Assembly: GCA_051418075.1 (NCBI GenBank)
Contig: JBPRGG010000089.1
Coordinates: forward strand, 1 to 64,000
Length of the DNA stretch: 64,000 nucleotides
Source of the DNA: JBPRGG01 sp051418075
Lineage (GTDB): Bacteria > Bacteroidota > Bacteroidia > Cytophagales > Cyclobacteriaceae
Reading direction: 5' to 3'
Shown here piece by piece: positions 1-9,721 of the stretch. Both the position numbers and the translations under genes were made by a program. The notes under the pieces were generated by a model that was not told the DNA's origin, did not search any database, and saw only the letters and a list, made by a program, of their open reading frames with translations. Each line of letters starts with the position of its first letter. The first letter of the stretch is position 1.

Positions 1-189
1 TACCTTGGTATAAGGTTTCACTCCATTCCAACACTGCTGATGGCCACAGGAGGGGCAATTGAAGCCATCGTTCCACTTGATTTGGGCCAGGTAATCTTTG
101 CATTTTTCCGTGGTGGAAAAAGTTTGGGTAAATTTAAACAGGCTACGTCCTTGAAAATGTTCAAACATGATGCTAATATTTTTATGCAT
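1..189 (-). mobile_element. IS1595-type transposase, N-terminal part, cut by window edge
   Basis: The minus strand is open from the left edge to an ATG at 168, or an in-frame ATG at 189. The 56-63 residues begin MFEHFQGRSLF and then show TTEKCKDYLAQIKW followed by a zinc-ribbon half, CPSCGH. An N-terminal acidic/aromatic helix followed by a CPxCGH zinc ribbon is typical of IS1595 (ISXO2-like) transposases. The catalytic DDE part would lie left of the window. I could not define the terminal inverted repeat because the other end is not visible. Family call is from motif memory. Confidence 0.7.
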
Positions 190-330
190 TAGCAAATATA
201 CTAAATTAAATGGTAATACTTAAATGGTTAATTGTGGATCAGTAAAAATATATGAACTCCTGTGAACTTGCGGAGAAACTTCTTGGAATATGATTACAAT
301 TCAAACCATGATAAAATCCAAAGATTCAAT

Positions 331-561
331 TTAGAAACTTTCAACCAGTTCCTGTAATTGATAAAGCCCCAGTTTAATCTTTTGTTGAAGTTTTGACAGA
401 TGATTGTAATAAGGCCCACTTTTATTTACCTTTAATGCCATTCCGGATAACGTCATACCAATCAAAACAAACTCATTTTTGAGATTTAGGGCAACTTCTT
501 TACTGTTGATTCGGCCGATCTGAGCCAGCTTTCTTTCAATGAGACTGTCAAGTTCTTTCAT
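331..561 (-). CDS. small protein of unknown function (76 aa)
   Basis: A 76-residue open frame from ATG at 561. The protein is charged and largely helical in appearance, starting MKELDSLIERKL and ending LYQLQELVESF, with no signal peptide, membrane segment or Cys/His motif. The composition looks like a real cytosolic helical protein rather than a chance frame, but I recognise no family. It sits alone between the transposase fragment and the divergent gene at 1003. The Shine-Dalgarno signal is weak, as is usual in this phylum. Existence as a gene is uncertain. Confidence 0.45.
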   Translation of the reverse strand: MKELDSLIERKLAQIGRINSKEVALNLKNEFVLIGMTLSGMALKVNKSGPYYNHLSKLQQKIKLGLYQLQELVESF

Positions 562-1002
562 TCTCTTGATTTTTGGGAATACTCTGTAAATACGATCAAT
601 TAACTTCCATCAACAAATCAAACTGATCCTGCTATTCTGGCTGCATAGGTAAATATAAAATGGTGTTGTTGTAAAACCAACACTACCGCCAAGCATTGAA
701 TTTAATAATTAAACAAAAATAAGTTATAAATGAAACTTTCTTGTAACTTTTTATATGAAATTGGATAAAGATTAAGACCTATGAGGAGGCAATAATCAGC
801 CGTTTAAAAAATTGAATTTTAGCATTAAGGATATTATTGCAGCTCATATGTCTGTCCGTCATAAACGTCAATCCTGATATAATCTTTTTTTATTCATTCA
901 ATGAATAATGATGTTAAAGGCTTTTCAATCATGCAGTTGTATAAACCATATACTTTTTTTATATTCAGCTTAAATTTTCTTTTGTCTTAATACCAGCCTC
1001 AT
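562..1002. other. intergenic gap, no gene seen
   Basis: This AT-rich stretch of 441 bases separates the divergent small gene ending at 561 and the endonuclease/exonuclease/phosphatase gene at 1003. I see no RNA gene, clear repeat or convincing reading frame. It presumably contains both promoters, but no unambiguous Bacteroidota promoter motif (TTTG plus TAnnTTTG) stood out. Confidence 0.5.
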
Positions 1003-2013
1003 ATGACAATTAATACACTCAGTCAAAAATTCTTAAATATTCTATACTATATATGTGCCTTTACCAGTGTGATGTTAATTGTTATAACCTTAGCTTCTTT
1101 AATACATGATATATCTTACTGGTATCTGCAAATCCTGGATTTTCCCAGAATTCAATATATCATAATTGGATTGATTTGTCTAATGGTCTTGGTTTTGGTC
1201 ATAAACCACTGGAGGTTAGCTAATAAACTCTTATTGGGAGGCTTAATTATGTCAATTGCTATTCAACTGATCATCATTTTTCCGTACACAACTTTTTCCG
1301 ATACAGAATTATCCTCAGTTAAGGGGAAACCAGAGGTTGACGATGTTTTCAGTATATTAGTAGCCAATGTCTGGATGAAAAACAACAACTATACGGCTTT
1401 ATTAAATATTATAGAAAAAAACCAACCTGATATAGTTATAGCTTTGGAAGTAAATGCCTGGTGGTTGGACCAGATAAAAGTCTTAGAAAGCAGATACAAT
1501 TATGTAGAAAAAAAACCTTTCGATAATACCTATGGCATGGCTTTGTATTCAAAACTACCCCTAAAAAACACACGGATTCTTTATTTGAATCATGAAAAAG
1601 TACCTTCTATCCATACCCAGGTTATAATGAATTCCAACAAGGAGTTCAATCTACATGTAGTACACCCGGTTCCACCAAAACCGAGCAATCATCCTGATAA
1701 TGTGGGCGAAAAAGAAATTGCCTTGGTAAAAGTAGGCAATATGGTAGTTAATGAAAAACTGCCTTCAGTTGTTGCAGGTGATTTTAATGATGTGGCCTGG
1801 TCCAAAACTTCAAGATTGTTCAAAGAGGAAGGCCAATTAAATGATATTAGGGTAGGCAGGGGGATTTATAATACTTTCAATGCTAAATCATGGATTTTAC
1901 GCTGGCCTTTAGATCATGTTTATGTGACATCCGAATTTAAAGTAGTCGAGATTAAAAGACTTAATAAATTTGGTTCGGATCATTTTCCTTTTTGGGTTAG
2001 CCTGGCTTTTTGA
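1003..2013 (+). CDS. membrane-anchored endonuclease/exonuclease/phosphatase family protein
   Basis: 336 residues. Three hydrophobic segments at about residues 12-34, 50-67 and 74-93 are followed by an EEP (DNase I-like) domain from about 117 to the end. Visible EEP hallmarks are N122, the metal-binding Glu in IALEVN (E149), H221 in VHPVPP, GDFND (259-263), LDH (303-305) and the C-terminal GSDHFP with its catalytic Asp/His. The domain probably faces the periplasm. EEP proteins of this layout hydrolyse phosphodiester bonds in nucleic acids, phospholipids or sugar phosphates; the substrate cannot be read here. It stands alone and converges on the glycosidase gene at 2089. Confidence 0.85.
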   Translation: MTINTLSQKFLNILYYICAFTSVMLIVITLASLIHDISYWYLQILDFPRIQYIIIGLICLMVLVLVINHWRLANKLLLGGLIMSIAIQLIIIFPYTTFSDTELSSVKGKPEVDDVFSILVANVWMKNNNYTALLNIIEKNQPDIVIALEVNAWWLDQIKVLESRYNYVEKKPFDNTYGMALYSKLPLKNTRILYLNHEKVPSIHTQVIMNSNKEFNLHVVHPVPPKPSNHPDNVGEKEIALVKVGNMVVNEKLPSVVAGDFNDVAWSKTSRLFKEEGQLNDIRVGRGIYNTFNAKSWILRWPLDHVYVTSEFKVVEIKRLNKFGSDHFPFWVSLAF

Positions 2014-2088
2014 TTGACTTAGTTGGAATTTATTTTGCTAATCCCTTCTATTTCACTGTTGCTAAACCATTGCAGTAATTGAAATCTA

Positions 2089-4200
2089 CTAATCAAAATA
2101 TTCAATATTCCTTTCTACCCTTCCATTGATTATTTGCTGGTCGTTATATTCTATCCGGAATCCTTTAGGAGGAATCGTAAAATCATTATTTTTATAAGTA
2201 ACAATTCCAAAATTGACCCAGACTTGGGTGCCGTCACTTAATTCTGAGCTTTGCACCATATGATTTATACTTAAAATTTGATGATCAACCATTGACAAAT
2301 GGGCTGTTCTTTGATGATGTTTCCCCAGCAGATTATAGGTTTGCTTAAAAAGCACAGACAAGTCTTTCCATTGATCGTATTCAACAGACCAGCTGGAGGG
2401 CTGACCATTTAACAAGTCCAATAGTACATGGTTGGAATGATCTTCCCTGCCGTGAGGAGTACCATGCTGCCAATAGCCCACTACACATTCACGATAGACC
2501 AGGTAAAACAAAGGGATGGTCAATCCTACCCGATAGCCTATACCCCGATGATAATTGGCACCGCCACCACTCAAACCTTCACAAAAACCAACCACCGGAA
2601 GTGCCCAGTCTGTTCCTCTTTCTCCACCTACTACCAGCCCACGATCGGCCAGATTTTGCAAAACCTGTAACCGATAATTCAGGTCCTCTTTTCTGGTTAT
2701 TGGATGGCGTTTATCATAGCATTCATAATGGGATGTATTGGTAATCACATCCAGGTAATAACCATTGAGGGGTATGGCATTCGTAATTTTTTGTAAGTTT
2801 CTGTTGAGTAATGATTCCCTCACTGAGGGGCAGGTAATATAACAAGGGCCGCCATCCCAAATCCCACCCCGATGCATAGATCCATCAAAATTTCTCAAAA
2901 TGTATTTTTCATCATAAGAAGGAGCATCCGGATAATAATCATCGTAATTATCATGTAAAGCAAACAAATACCCTTTTGATCTTACGGTTTCTGCTGCTTT
3001 TCTGAGCATTCCAGCACCTCCGGCTTCTTCCGCTGGCGGCCATACATCTACCAGTTCCCTGTCGTAACCCATTCTATTCCAACCCCCAAGCAGGACCAGA
3101 CATTTTTCTATTTTCATTTTTTCAAGGTCGTTAGCTATATCAATTACTTCCGAAAAACTTGTATTTACCTTTTCATAGCCATTCAAGACCGGTTCGCTCC
3201 AGGAACGGTAGTATGGATTGTTTTTCCTGTTGGTGTAGCTATAAATTTTTAAATCCGGTGCTCCCAACAATTTCTCGTATTCAGGGTTTTTAGCAATCTT
3301 TTCCTTTAAAGTGACAAACCTGCCAGAGGTTTTGGCATCGGTCTTATAGGCTTTAGCCATTCCTACATAGCCATCTTCCACTAACTGTAAAGTCAATTTT
3401 CGGGCATATCCCCATTGTTTTTTTGTTGATCTCCAAATTGGAGTAAGGGAAGACAACCTTATCTCATCATTTTGAAGGTATGATTGACCTTCCGGATAAC
3501 CATCCTCCCCGATCAGGTGATTGCCAAGGATATGCAAGACGCAATCCGAAGAAGTATTTACTTTGGCAATAACAGATGAATTTCCTTTTTTGGCGCCAAA
3601 CCAGGGCATATTTAAATTACCTGATTCAAAATCCCACCAGATTTCTTTATCGCTTATCAGGTCCCAGATATTTTGTCCGTACCTCATAAATCCGACATCG
3701 TAACGGCTGGGAATCATGATGCCCTGTAAATGCGGTATAGCAATATAACCTGCTTCTGTACCTGATTTTACATTCAAAAGATGAGCCGGATATTCGATGT
3801 CTTCTAATTGCAGTTTAGTTTGCACCTCAGTAATCTGTAATTCAAACCAATTCTCTTTTAGATGTATGGCACCTTTCATCATGAAAGCAGGATCCTCCAA
3901 TTCATCTCCAACCAAGCCTTCAAAGCGAAAAGTCAGCCTATCCTGGTATTGTTCTGCCGTAAATTTTGATATGGAAAGAGGTAGTTTTTCCTTTATGCCT
4001 TCCCGGGAAAGGTAAGCCCAACCCACATGATCACTTCCCCATGTTTCATTTTGCCTCTTATCTTGAAATTTCAAGGCACCGTCAGCATTTAGCTGTACCT
4101 TCAAATATTCATTTTCTATAACTGCCTGACCCAGGGAAGACACTGGAAAAATGTAAGCTATGAAAACTGATAATGTAAATATGGTTTTTATGAAAATCAT
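2089..4200 (-). CDS. secreted DUF5696/GH101-like glycoside hydrolase
   Basis: 703 residues with a signal peptide (hydrophobic residues 5-22, cleavage near SLGQA). An N-terminal beta-sandwich-like half is followed by a TIM-barrel-like half with the motifs LVLLGGWNRMGYD, FALHDNYDDYYPD and NGYYLDV, then GGERGTD. This architecture resembles DUF5696 proteins, which are related to GH101/GH129-type alpha-N-acetylgalactosaminidases. The Asp in YYLDV is a plausible catalytic residue by position, but this is inference. The gene lies 286 bp downstream of the LytTR regulator on the same strand, so joint regulation is possible but not shown. It is well separated from the main PUL. Exact CAZy family and substrate are uncertain. 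Confidence 0.65.
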   Translation of the reverse strand: MIFIKTIFTLSVFIAYIFPVSSLGQAVIENEYLKVQLNADGALKFQDKRQNETWGSDHVGWAYLSREGIKEKLPLSISKFTAEQYQDRLTFRFEGLVGDELEDPAFMMKGAIHLKENWFELQITEVQTKLQLEDIEYPAHLLNVKSGTEAGYIAIPHLQGIMIPSRYDVGFMRYGQNIWDLISDKEIWWDFESGNLNMPWFGAKKGNSSVIAKVNTSSDCVLHILGNHLIGEDGYPEGQSYLQNDEIRLSSLTPIWRSTKKQWGYARKLTLQLVEDGYVGMAKAYKTDAKTSGRFVTLKEKIAKNPEYEKLLGAPDLKIYSYTNRKNNPYYRSWSEPVLNGYEKVNTSFSEVIDIANDLEKMKIEKCLVLLGGWNRMGYDRELVDVWPPAEEAGGAGMLRKAAETVRSKGYLFALHDNYDDYYPDAPSYDEKYILRNFDGSMHRGGIWDGGPCYITCPSVRESLLNRNLQKITNAIPLNGYYLDVITNTSHYECYDKRHPITRKEDLNYRLQVLQNLADRGLVVGGERGTDWALPVVGFCEGLSGGGANYHRGIGYRVGLTIPLFYLVYRECVVGYWQHGTPHGREDHSNHVLLDLLNGQPSSWSVEYDQWKDLSVLFKQTYNLLGKHHQRTAHLSMVDHQILSINHMVQSSELSDGTQVWVNFGIVTYKNNDFTIPPKGFRIEYNDQQIINGRVERNIEYFD

Positions 4201-4486
4201 CTTTTAATTATTTTTAAGCAAAACTAAAGTGATTATTTGATCTAAACATTTAACTATCAGTTAAGTAATCTAAACGAAAGGTTAAATATGTTAACCAAAT
4301 CTTAAATGAAAAAAGAGAAGAAACTAAATTACCGGTTAAAAATCATTCCTTTTTAATACCGCAAAAGGACAAATCGGTTTAATTAATGCGTCTAAATTGT
4401 TGAAGATGTCGATCAATTAAATTGACAAGTCGAAAAAATATAATATGTAAATGGTATTTTATTAGGTTTATCCTACCCCCGTACTT

Positions 4487-5194
4487 TCAGCTTAAGAACC
4501 GATCCACAAATTCATCCTTGTAGGCCCTGCCGATGGGCACCTTGAAATCGTTGATCATATGTAATTGATTGCCTATCACTTTGGAAATTTTAGAAACATT
4601 CACGATATACGATTTATGTACCCTGGCGTATTGCTGTTGATTTAAGATCTCCAACCACTGTCGCAGGGATTCAGAAGCAAGATATTTTTTATCCATCAGG
4701 TGAAGCTCACTATAATCTGCATCTGATTTAATATAAATGATATCATCCAGTTTAATCCTGATGTGCTGGTAACCGGATTTAATGAAGACTTCGCTTTTGG
4801 GAAAAATTTCCGGATCTTCTATGGCGGGGAAAATTGGCCCTTTATAAGACTTGCCACGTACTTTGGAAACCGCCTTTATAAATCGCTGAAAAGAAAAGGG
4901 TTTAAGCAGATAATCCACCACATCGAGTTCATAGCTTTCCAGGGCATAATCTGAATAAGCTGTAGTTAATATTACTGGAGGTAAGTGAGGTATGCTTTTC
5001 AGGAAATCCAGCCCTGACATTTTAGGCAAATGAATGTCTAAAAAAATCAGATCAACCCGGTTTGATTTGATGAATTCCATAGCCTGTACCGCATCGGTAA
5101 AAGTAGCGCTAAGGGTCAGGCTGCCGAAATCCTCAATATACTTTTTCAGGATTCGTTGTGCTGGCGGCTGATCTTCAATAATGATACATTTCAT
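4487..5194 (-). CDS. LytTR-family response regulator
   Basis: 235 residues: receiver domain (1-115) with acidic pair E7/D8, phosphoacceptor D53 in FLDIHLP and conserved K98 in LLKPF, then a LytTR DNA-binding domain (about 135-235) with the typical IIYIKSDADYS and ARVHKSYIVNVSKI stretches. LytTR regulators bind promoter DNA through a beta-fold. The gene starts 12 bp after the stop of the histidine kinase gene, so both are one operon and a cognate pair. Target genes cannot be read from the sequence; the glycosidase at 2089 is the next gene on this strand. Confidence 0.95.
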   Translation of the reverse strand: MKCIIIEDQPPAQRILKKYIEDFGSLTLSATFTDAVQAMEFIKSNRVDLIFLDIHLPKMSGLDFLKSIPHLPPVILTTAYSDYALESYELDVVDYLLKPFSFQRFIKAVSKVRGKSYKGPIFPAIEDPEIFPKSEVFIKSGYQHIRIKLDDIIYIKSDADYSELHLMDKKYLASESLRQWLEILNQQQYARVHKSYIVNVSKISKVIGNQLHMINDFKVPIGRAYKDEFVDRFLS

Positions 5195-5206
5195 ATGCCC
5201 GACATT

Positions 5207-6247
5207 TTAAAGTTGAATGGATAATCGAACCTGATAATTATTTTTCGATTGGTCTATTTGAAGCTGGTGATTGTCTGGATAGATGAGGTTGAGCCGCTGT
5301 TTCACATTTTTTAGCCCGATTCCTTTGTTATCATCATGGATTACATTTTGTTCCTGATAGTTATTTTTACAGAAAAACTCAAACCTCCCTGCTTCCAACA
5401 ACCTGACAGCTATTTCAATCCTGATATTTTCTGCCTGATTGGCCTGGCTGTGCTTGAATGCATTTTCCACAAACGCGATCAAAATCAACGGTGCGATCTG
5501 GTAACCTGGTTGTATGTTTTCAGCTGTAAACTTCACTTCCCCACGATCTTCTACTTGCAGTTCATAAAGCTGAAAGAAATTTTTCAGATTCTCCACTTCT
5601 TTTTGCAGGGACACATACTTTTCCTTGCACTCATATAACATATATCGCAGAACCGCACTTAGCTCCAATATGATATTGGGCGTTTTGGGTGAATTTTCAA
5701 TGGCATAAGCATACAAATTATTCAGGTTGTTGAATAAAAAATGGGGATTGATCTGAGATTTAAGAAATTGTAATTCACTTTCTTTAATGGCTGCTTTTAA
5801 TGCATCCAGTTCCCTTTGTTTATGTAAGGCATCCCAGGCAAATTTAAAACCGGAAAGAATGACAATAATAGGAGTTACCTGAACTAAACTAAAAAAAATA
5901 CCGGGAAACATTCTACCCCTGGTATCTGAAAAGTAAATCTGCTCCAGCACTAATTCTTCCAGAAAAATAACTAAACCTAATGTGGCAATAGTTAAACCAA
6001 TAAAATGCCAGTATTTCTTGCGGTAATAGAAACGGGGTAGATAAACATAGCTAATCATTGCATTGGCAAAGGCATAATTGAGAAAGAAAACAAAATGATA
6101 TGATTCAATTTGAAAAACCCGGTGGGGCCGGGTACTGTCAAAGGCATAAAAAATGAAAATAATACCGTGCAGAACTAGTTGAAATAGCAATTCCAAACCC
6201 GGTTTAAACGCTTTTACATGATCATTGGCCATGCTACTAATGTACAT
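5207..6247 (-). CDS. LytS/YehU-type sensor histidine kinase
   Basis: 346 residues. About four membrane helices occupy residues 20-135 with only short loops and no extracytoplasmic sensor domain, then a coiled linker and a His_kinase domain with the phosphoacceptor H169 in QINPHFLFNN. The C-terminus carries the ATP-binding GIGLKNVKQRL motif. This is the minimal LytS/YehU-like kinase common in Bacteroidota. Start may be the ATG at 6247 or the in-frame ATG at 6232. It is co-transcribed with the LytTR regulator downstream. The stimulus is unknown; membrane state or a small hydrophobic ligand is typical for such short sensors. Confidence 0.93.
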   Translation of the reverse strand: MYISSMANDHVKAFKPGLELLFQLVLHGIIFIFYAFDSTRPHRVFQIESYHFVFFLNYAFANAMISYVYLPRFYYRKKYWHFIGLTIATLGLVIFLEELVLEQIYFSDTRGRMFPGIFFSLVQVTPIIVILSGFKFAWDALHKQRELDALKAAIKESELQFLKSQINPHFLFNNLNNLYAYAIENSPKTPNIILELSAVLRYMLYECKEKYVSLQKEVENLKNFFQLYELQVEDRGEVKFTAENIQPGYQIAPLILIAFVENAFKHSQANQAENIRIEIAVRLLEAGRFEFFCKNNYQEQNVIHDDNKGIGLKNVKQRLNLIYPDNHQLQIDQSKNNYQVRLSIQL

Positions 6248-6455
6248 ATTAACTGACTTTTGACCTAATATTTTCTATGTTCAACCCTTTTTGACCCCTT
6301 AACCACCAAATGAACCCCCTGATCAACATAATCTATCCAAAAACGGAAAGATCCTGTCATATAGCGGGTAATTTCAGCTGTTTACCGAATAAATTTCGCC
6401 TAATGAATCCGATGACCCTAATTTGTATTAATGATTTAAAATAACCTATAACATC

Positions 6456-6962
6456 ATGAAACTATTTCTGGTACTTTTTGTGGTCATCAATCTTAATATG
6501 AATCAAATCATGTCTGAACCTATAATAAACATATGGGGTAGCGAAGATGCTATGATTACAAAGCAACAGATATTGTTTTACCTGGATTTTCTGGATGTGC
6601 ATGAAAATATTAACCTGATGGTGGGTATTACAAATGATATCCCGGAAGGCCTTCAGGGGATTACATTTTTAAACCTGAATGACCCGCACCCTTATATAAC
6701 CATCGTAGTATATATTTTGGCTAATCTATCTGAGAATAAATTTAGTGAAGTGCTGGCCCATGAAATGGTCCATGTGAAGCAGTTTGCCAAAGGAGAATTA
6801 CAATTAGCCAGTGGTAATGATATCATTTGGCAGGAAAGAAGGTATAATACCCAATTTGAACATGATATCTTTGCTACTCCATGGGAAAGAGAGGCATTTC
6901 TTAATGATAATATTTTGGTCAAAGCATTTAAAAATCAAGAAATTTTATTTTTAGAACCATAG
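6456..6962 (+). CDS. small secreted zincin-like metalloprotease
   Basis: 168 residues beginning with a likely signal peptide (MKLFLVLFVVINLN). The zinc motif is plain: EVLAHEMVHVKQ at about residue 105, an HExxH site, followed about 40 residues later by TPWEREAF, whose Glu residues could supply the third zinc ligand. HExxH plus a PWExEA segment is a recurring layout of small predicted zincin peptidases. No family name can be assigned with certainty. A decayed relative lies at 10255-10634, on the far side of the TonB receptor and PepSY genes, so the locus probably once had two copies. Activity and substrate are inferred only from the motif. Confidence 0.65.
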   Translation: MKLFLVLFVVINLNMNQIMSEPIINIWGSEDAMITKQQILFYLDFLDVHENINLMVGITNDIPEGLQGITFLNLNDPHPYITIVVYILANLSENKFSEVLAHEMVHVKQFAKGELQLASGNDIIWQERRYNTQFEHDIFATPWEREAFLNDNILVKAFKNQEILFLEP

Positions 6963-7288
6963 CGAGGAGAAAAGTAACATGAGGACTATGATACTTGAAA
7001 ATCAAAAGCAACAACGGCCCACAAAAAATGCCAAAAGCTCGAGTATGGTAACATGTCTATTAAAATGCAGTATGCAAATGCAATTTAATTACTCCTTTTC
7101 AATCCGGTTCAAAGAAAAGCAATCTTATTCATTACCTTTCAATCAAAAAATCTTTAAAAAATTAAAACATTTAAATCTTAATCTTTGTCATTCAACCGGA
7201 TAATCCTGTTGTTGACAGAAAAAATTTTGCTAAACAAGAATTCATACGCTCTTTTGTACCAATATAAAGAAGCAAAATCTTAAATCAA
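6963..7288. other. intergenic gap, no convincing gene
   Basis: 326 bases between the zincin gene and the TonB receptor. One 74-codon frame is open at 6979-7203, but its predicted peptide has a random-looking composition and no recognisable motif. I see no terminator or repeat here. Confidence 0.4.
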
Positions 7289-9667
7289 ATGATGAAAAAA
7301 TTCATTCTTTTATTATCCTTATACCTTTACATCAGCTATCCAATGGCAGCCCAAACAGAACCCATTGAGATTCACGGCAAAGTAATAGAAAGAAAAAGTG
7401 AACAACCGCTGGGTTACGCCACCATTAAGCTCCTGGAAAAAGATTCCAATAAACTACTCACCGGAACAACCACGGAAATGGATGGTACCTTCTCCATTTC
7501 TTCCCCCGGTTTGGATTTTATTATTCAATTAAGTTTCATCGGTTTCATACCTGTTACAATTGAGAATTTTGTGGTGCAGCATGGCAAAGTAGATTTGGGC
7601 ACAATTAGCCTGAATGAGGACCTTGAAACCCTGGATGAAGTAGTGGTAACAGGTGAAAGATCACAAACGGTTTTTAAACTGGACAAACGGGTATTTAATG
7701 TAGGTCAGGACCTCAGCAGCACTGGGGCCAGCGCCCTGGAAGTGTTAAATAATGTGCCTTCAGTGACGGTTAATATTGAAGGTCAGATACGGCTCAGAGG
7801 CAGCGCCGGGGTCCAGATTCTGATCAACGGAAAACCTTCCGTTTTAGCCAGCGAACAGGGAAATGCTTTGGGAACACTAACTGCTGATATGATTGAAAGT
7901 ATTGAAGTGATCACCAATCCCTCAGCCAAATATGATGCCGAGGGAACAGCCGGTATTATCAATATAGTTTTAAAAACGGAAGAAAAAAAGGGATTGAATG
8001 GCTCTGTTACCTTAAATACAGGAGTCCCCAACAATCATAGCCTGGGTCTGAGCCTTAATAACCGCACCGAAAAATTTAACCTGTTCAGCCAAATGGGATT
8101 GGGACACAGAACTTTCCCGACCGATTCCCGCACTGAAAACCGGGACCTTACCGATAATACCTTAATTTCCAGCCAGGGTGAAAGCGAAAAAAATGAAACC
8201 TTTTTTAACCTCATTCTGGGCACCGATTACCACATCAATGCTCAAAATGTCATTACCCTGGCCGGTCATTTTGCCTATGAATGGGAAAAGGAACTATCAG
8301 ATAATAATTTCAGTGCTTTTGATGCCTCTGATAATCTTAATGCCCAATGGCAAAGAAATGAACTTACCCGGGCTACCAACCCAAAGTATCAGTATGAATT
8401 ACAATATCAAAAGAATTTCCCGGATCATGAAGATCACACCCTTTTATTTAGCGCTTTAGGTAGCTATTTTGGCAAAGACCAATCTTCTGATTTTAATAAC
8501 GCATACCAATCAGAAGGGATCACCTTGCCCGAGCAGCAACAAACCAATACAGATTTTAAGGAGGGTGAGTATACATTTAAAATGGATTATGTGCATCCTT
8601 TCAATGACAAAGTCACCCTGGAAGGTGGGGCGCAATATGTTATTACTGCAGTTACCAATGATTTTGGGGTAAGTGACCTGGTAGAAAACATCTGGGTCAT
8701 TGATCCTGATCTGACCAATGTATTTGATTACAATCAAAAAGTGATGGGTATCTATAGTACCGGCGCTTTTGAAGGGGAAAAAGTGGGCCTGAAAGTAGGA
8801 CTACGGCTGGAGCATACAAATCTTCAAACTGAATTGTTAAATACTAATGAAGCGAACCAACAATTGTTTACCAACCTTTTCCCTACCATTCACACTTCTT
8901 ATAAAGTTTATGAAAATTTCTCTTTACAGGCAGGCTATTCCCGCAGAATTAATCGTCCAGGCTTATGGGACCTGAATCCATTTACCAACATTCGAAACAA
9001 TTTCAGTATTCGCACCGGAAACCCCTTGCTAGAGCCGGAATTCACAGACTCTTACGAAGTCACCGGCATATTGGATCAGGGAGCTTTCTCACTCAATGGG
9101 TCCATATATCACCGGTTCACTACCAATGTGGTGGAAGCCGTATCCACTTTTGAAAACAATGTGAGTTTTACCCGGCCGGAAAATATCGGCCTCAGCAGAA
9201 CTACAGGCCTGGAATTGAACGCAAAATATAACCCTGCCGACTGGTGGAGCCTAAATGGTGATTTCAACTATAATTATTTTAGGCGCGAAGGCGCTTTCGA
9301 ATCTAATAACTTCAATTTTGATGCTGACCAATGGACCACAAGGTTGACTACCAAACTGAAGTTGCCTTTAGGACTTGATTTCGAAACTACCGGAAACTAC
9401 AGATCCCGGTTTCAGACTTTTCAGCGACTTCAGTCTGGATACTGGTTCGTAGATCTGGGATTACGTAAAAAACTGATGAAAGGAAAAACTATCCTCAATT
9501 TAAGCATTAGGGATGTCTTTGCTACCCGCATCTTTGAATCAGAAACCATTCAACCTTCTTTTTACCTTTCCAATTACCATTTAAGGGGACGCTTTATCAC
9601 CTTTGGAATCAGCTATGGTTTCGGCAAAGGTGAAGCCATGCAATTTGGCGGTCAAAAAAGATTTTAG
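7289..9667 (+). CDS. TonB-dependent outer membrane receptor with carboxypeptidase-like N-domain
   Basis: 792 residues: signal peptide (1-20, ending MAAQ), a CarboxypepD_reg-like beta domain (about 25-105, containing GKVIERKSEQPLGYATIKL), a plug domain (about 130-230, with VEVLNNVPSVTV-like and IRLRGSAGVQILINGKPS features) and a beta-barrel of the OMP_b-brl_3 type to the C-terminus. Such receptors import ligands through the outer membrane using TonB energy. It is not a SusC: there is no SusD partner. The next gene (54 bp downstream) encodes a PepSY membrane protein, a frequent neighbour of iron or siderophore receptors, so metal uptake is the best guess. Double ATG at 7289/7292 leaves the exact start open. 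Confidence 0.9.
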   Translation: MMKKFILLLSLYLYISYPMAAQTEPIEIHGKVIERKSEQPLGYATIKLLEKDSNKLLTGTTTEMDGTFSISSPGLDFIIQLSFIGFIPVTIENFVVQHGKVDLGTISLNEDLETLDEVVVTGERSQTVFKLDKRVFNVGQDLSSTGASALEVLNNVPSVTVNIEGQIRLRGSAGVQILINGKPSVLASEQGNALGTLTADMIESIEVITNPSAKYDAEGTAGIINIVLKTEEKKGLNGSVTLNTGVPNNHSLGLSLNNRTEKFNLFSQMGLGHRTFPTDSRTENRDLTDNTLISSQGESEKNETFFNLILGTDYHINAQNVITLAGHFAYEWEKELSDNNFSAFDASDNLNAQWQRNELTRATNPKYQYELQYQKNFPDHEDHTLLFSALGSYFGKDQSSDFNNAYQSEGITLPEQQQTNTDFKEGEYTFKMDYVHPFNDKVTLEGGAQYVITAVTNDFGVSDLVENIWVIDPDLTNVFDYNQKVMGIYSTGAFEGEKVGLKVGLRLEHTNLQTELLNTNEANQQLFTNLFPTIHTSYKVYENFSLQAGYSRRINRPGLWDLNPFTNIRNNFSIRTGNPLLEPEFTDSYEVTGILDQGAFSLNGSIYHRFTTNVVEAVSTFENNVSFTRPENIGLSRTTGLELNAKYNPADWWSLNGDFNYNYFRREGAFESNNFNFDADQWTTRLTTKLKLPLGLDFETTGNYRSRFQTFQRLQSGYWFVDLGLRKKLMKGKTILNLSIRDVFATRIFESETIQPSFYLSNYHLRGRFITFGISYGFGKGEAMQFGGQKRF

Positions 9668-9721
9668 CAAAAGATAAGGTATAGTTTATCGATTGATTAT
9701 TAAATTAAAAATACAAGTATC

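Noticed and set aside
2089..6247. Kinase, regulator and glycosidase as one operon
   Set aside because: The 286-bp gap before the glycosidase and lack of a shared motif leave the link unproved; only the kinase-regulator pair is supported.
6979..7203. 74-codon plus-strand frame after the zincin gene
   Set aside because: Composition looks random, no signal or family pattern, and no Shine-Dalgarno; kept as a gap note only.
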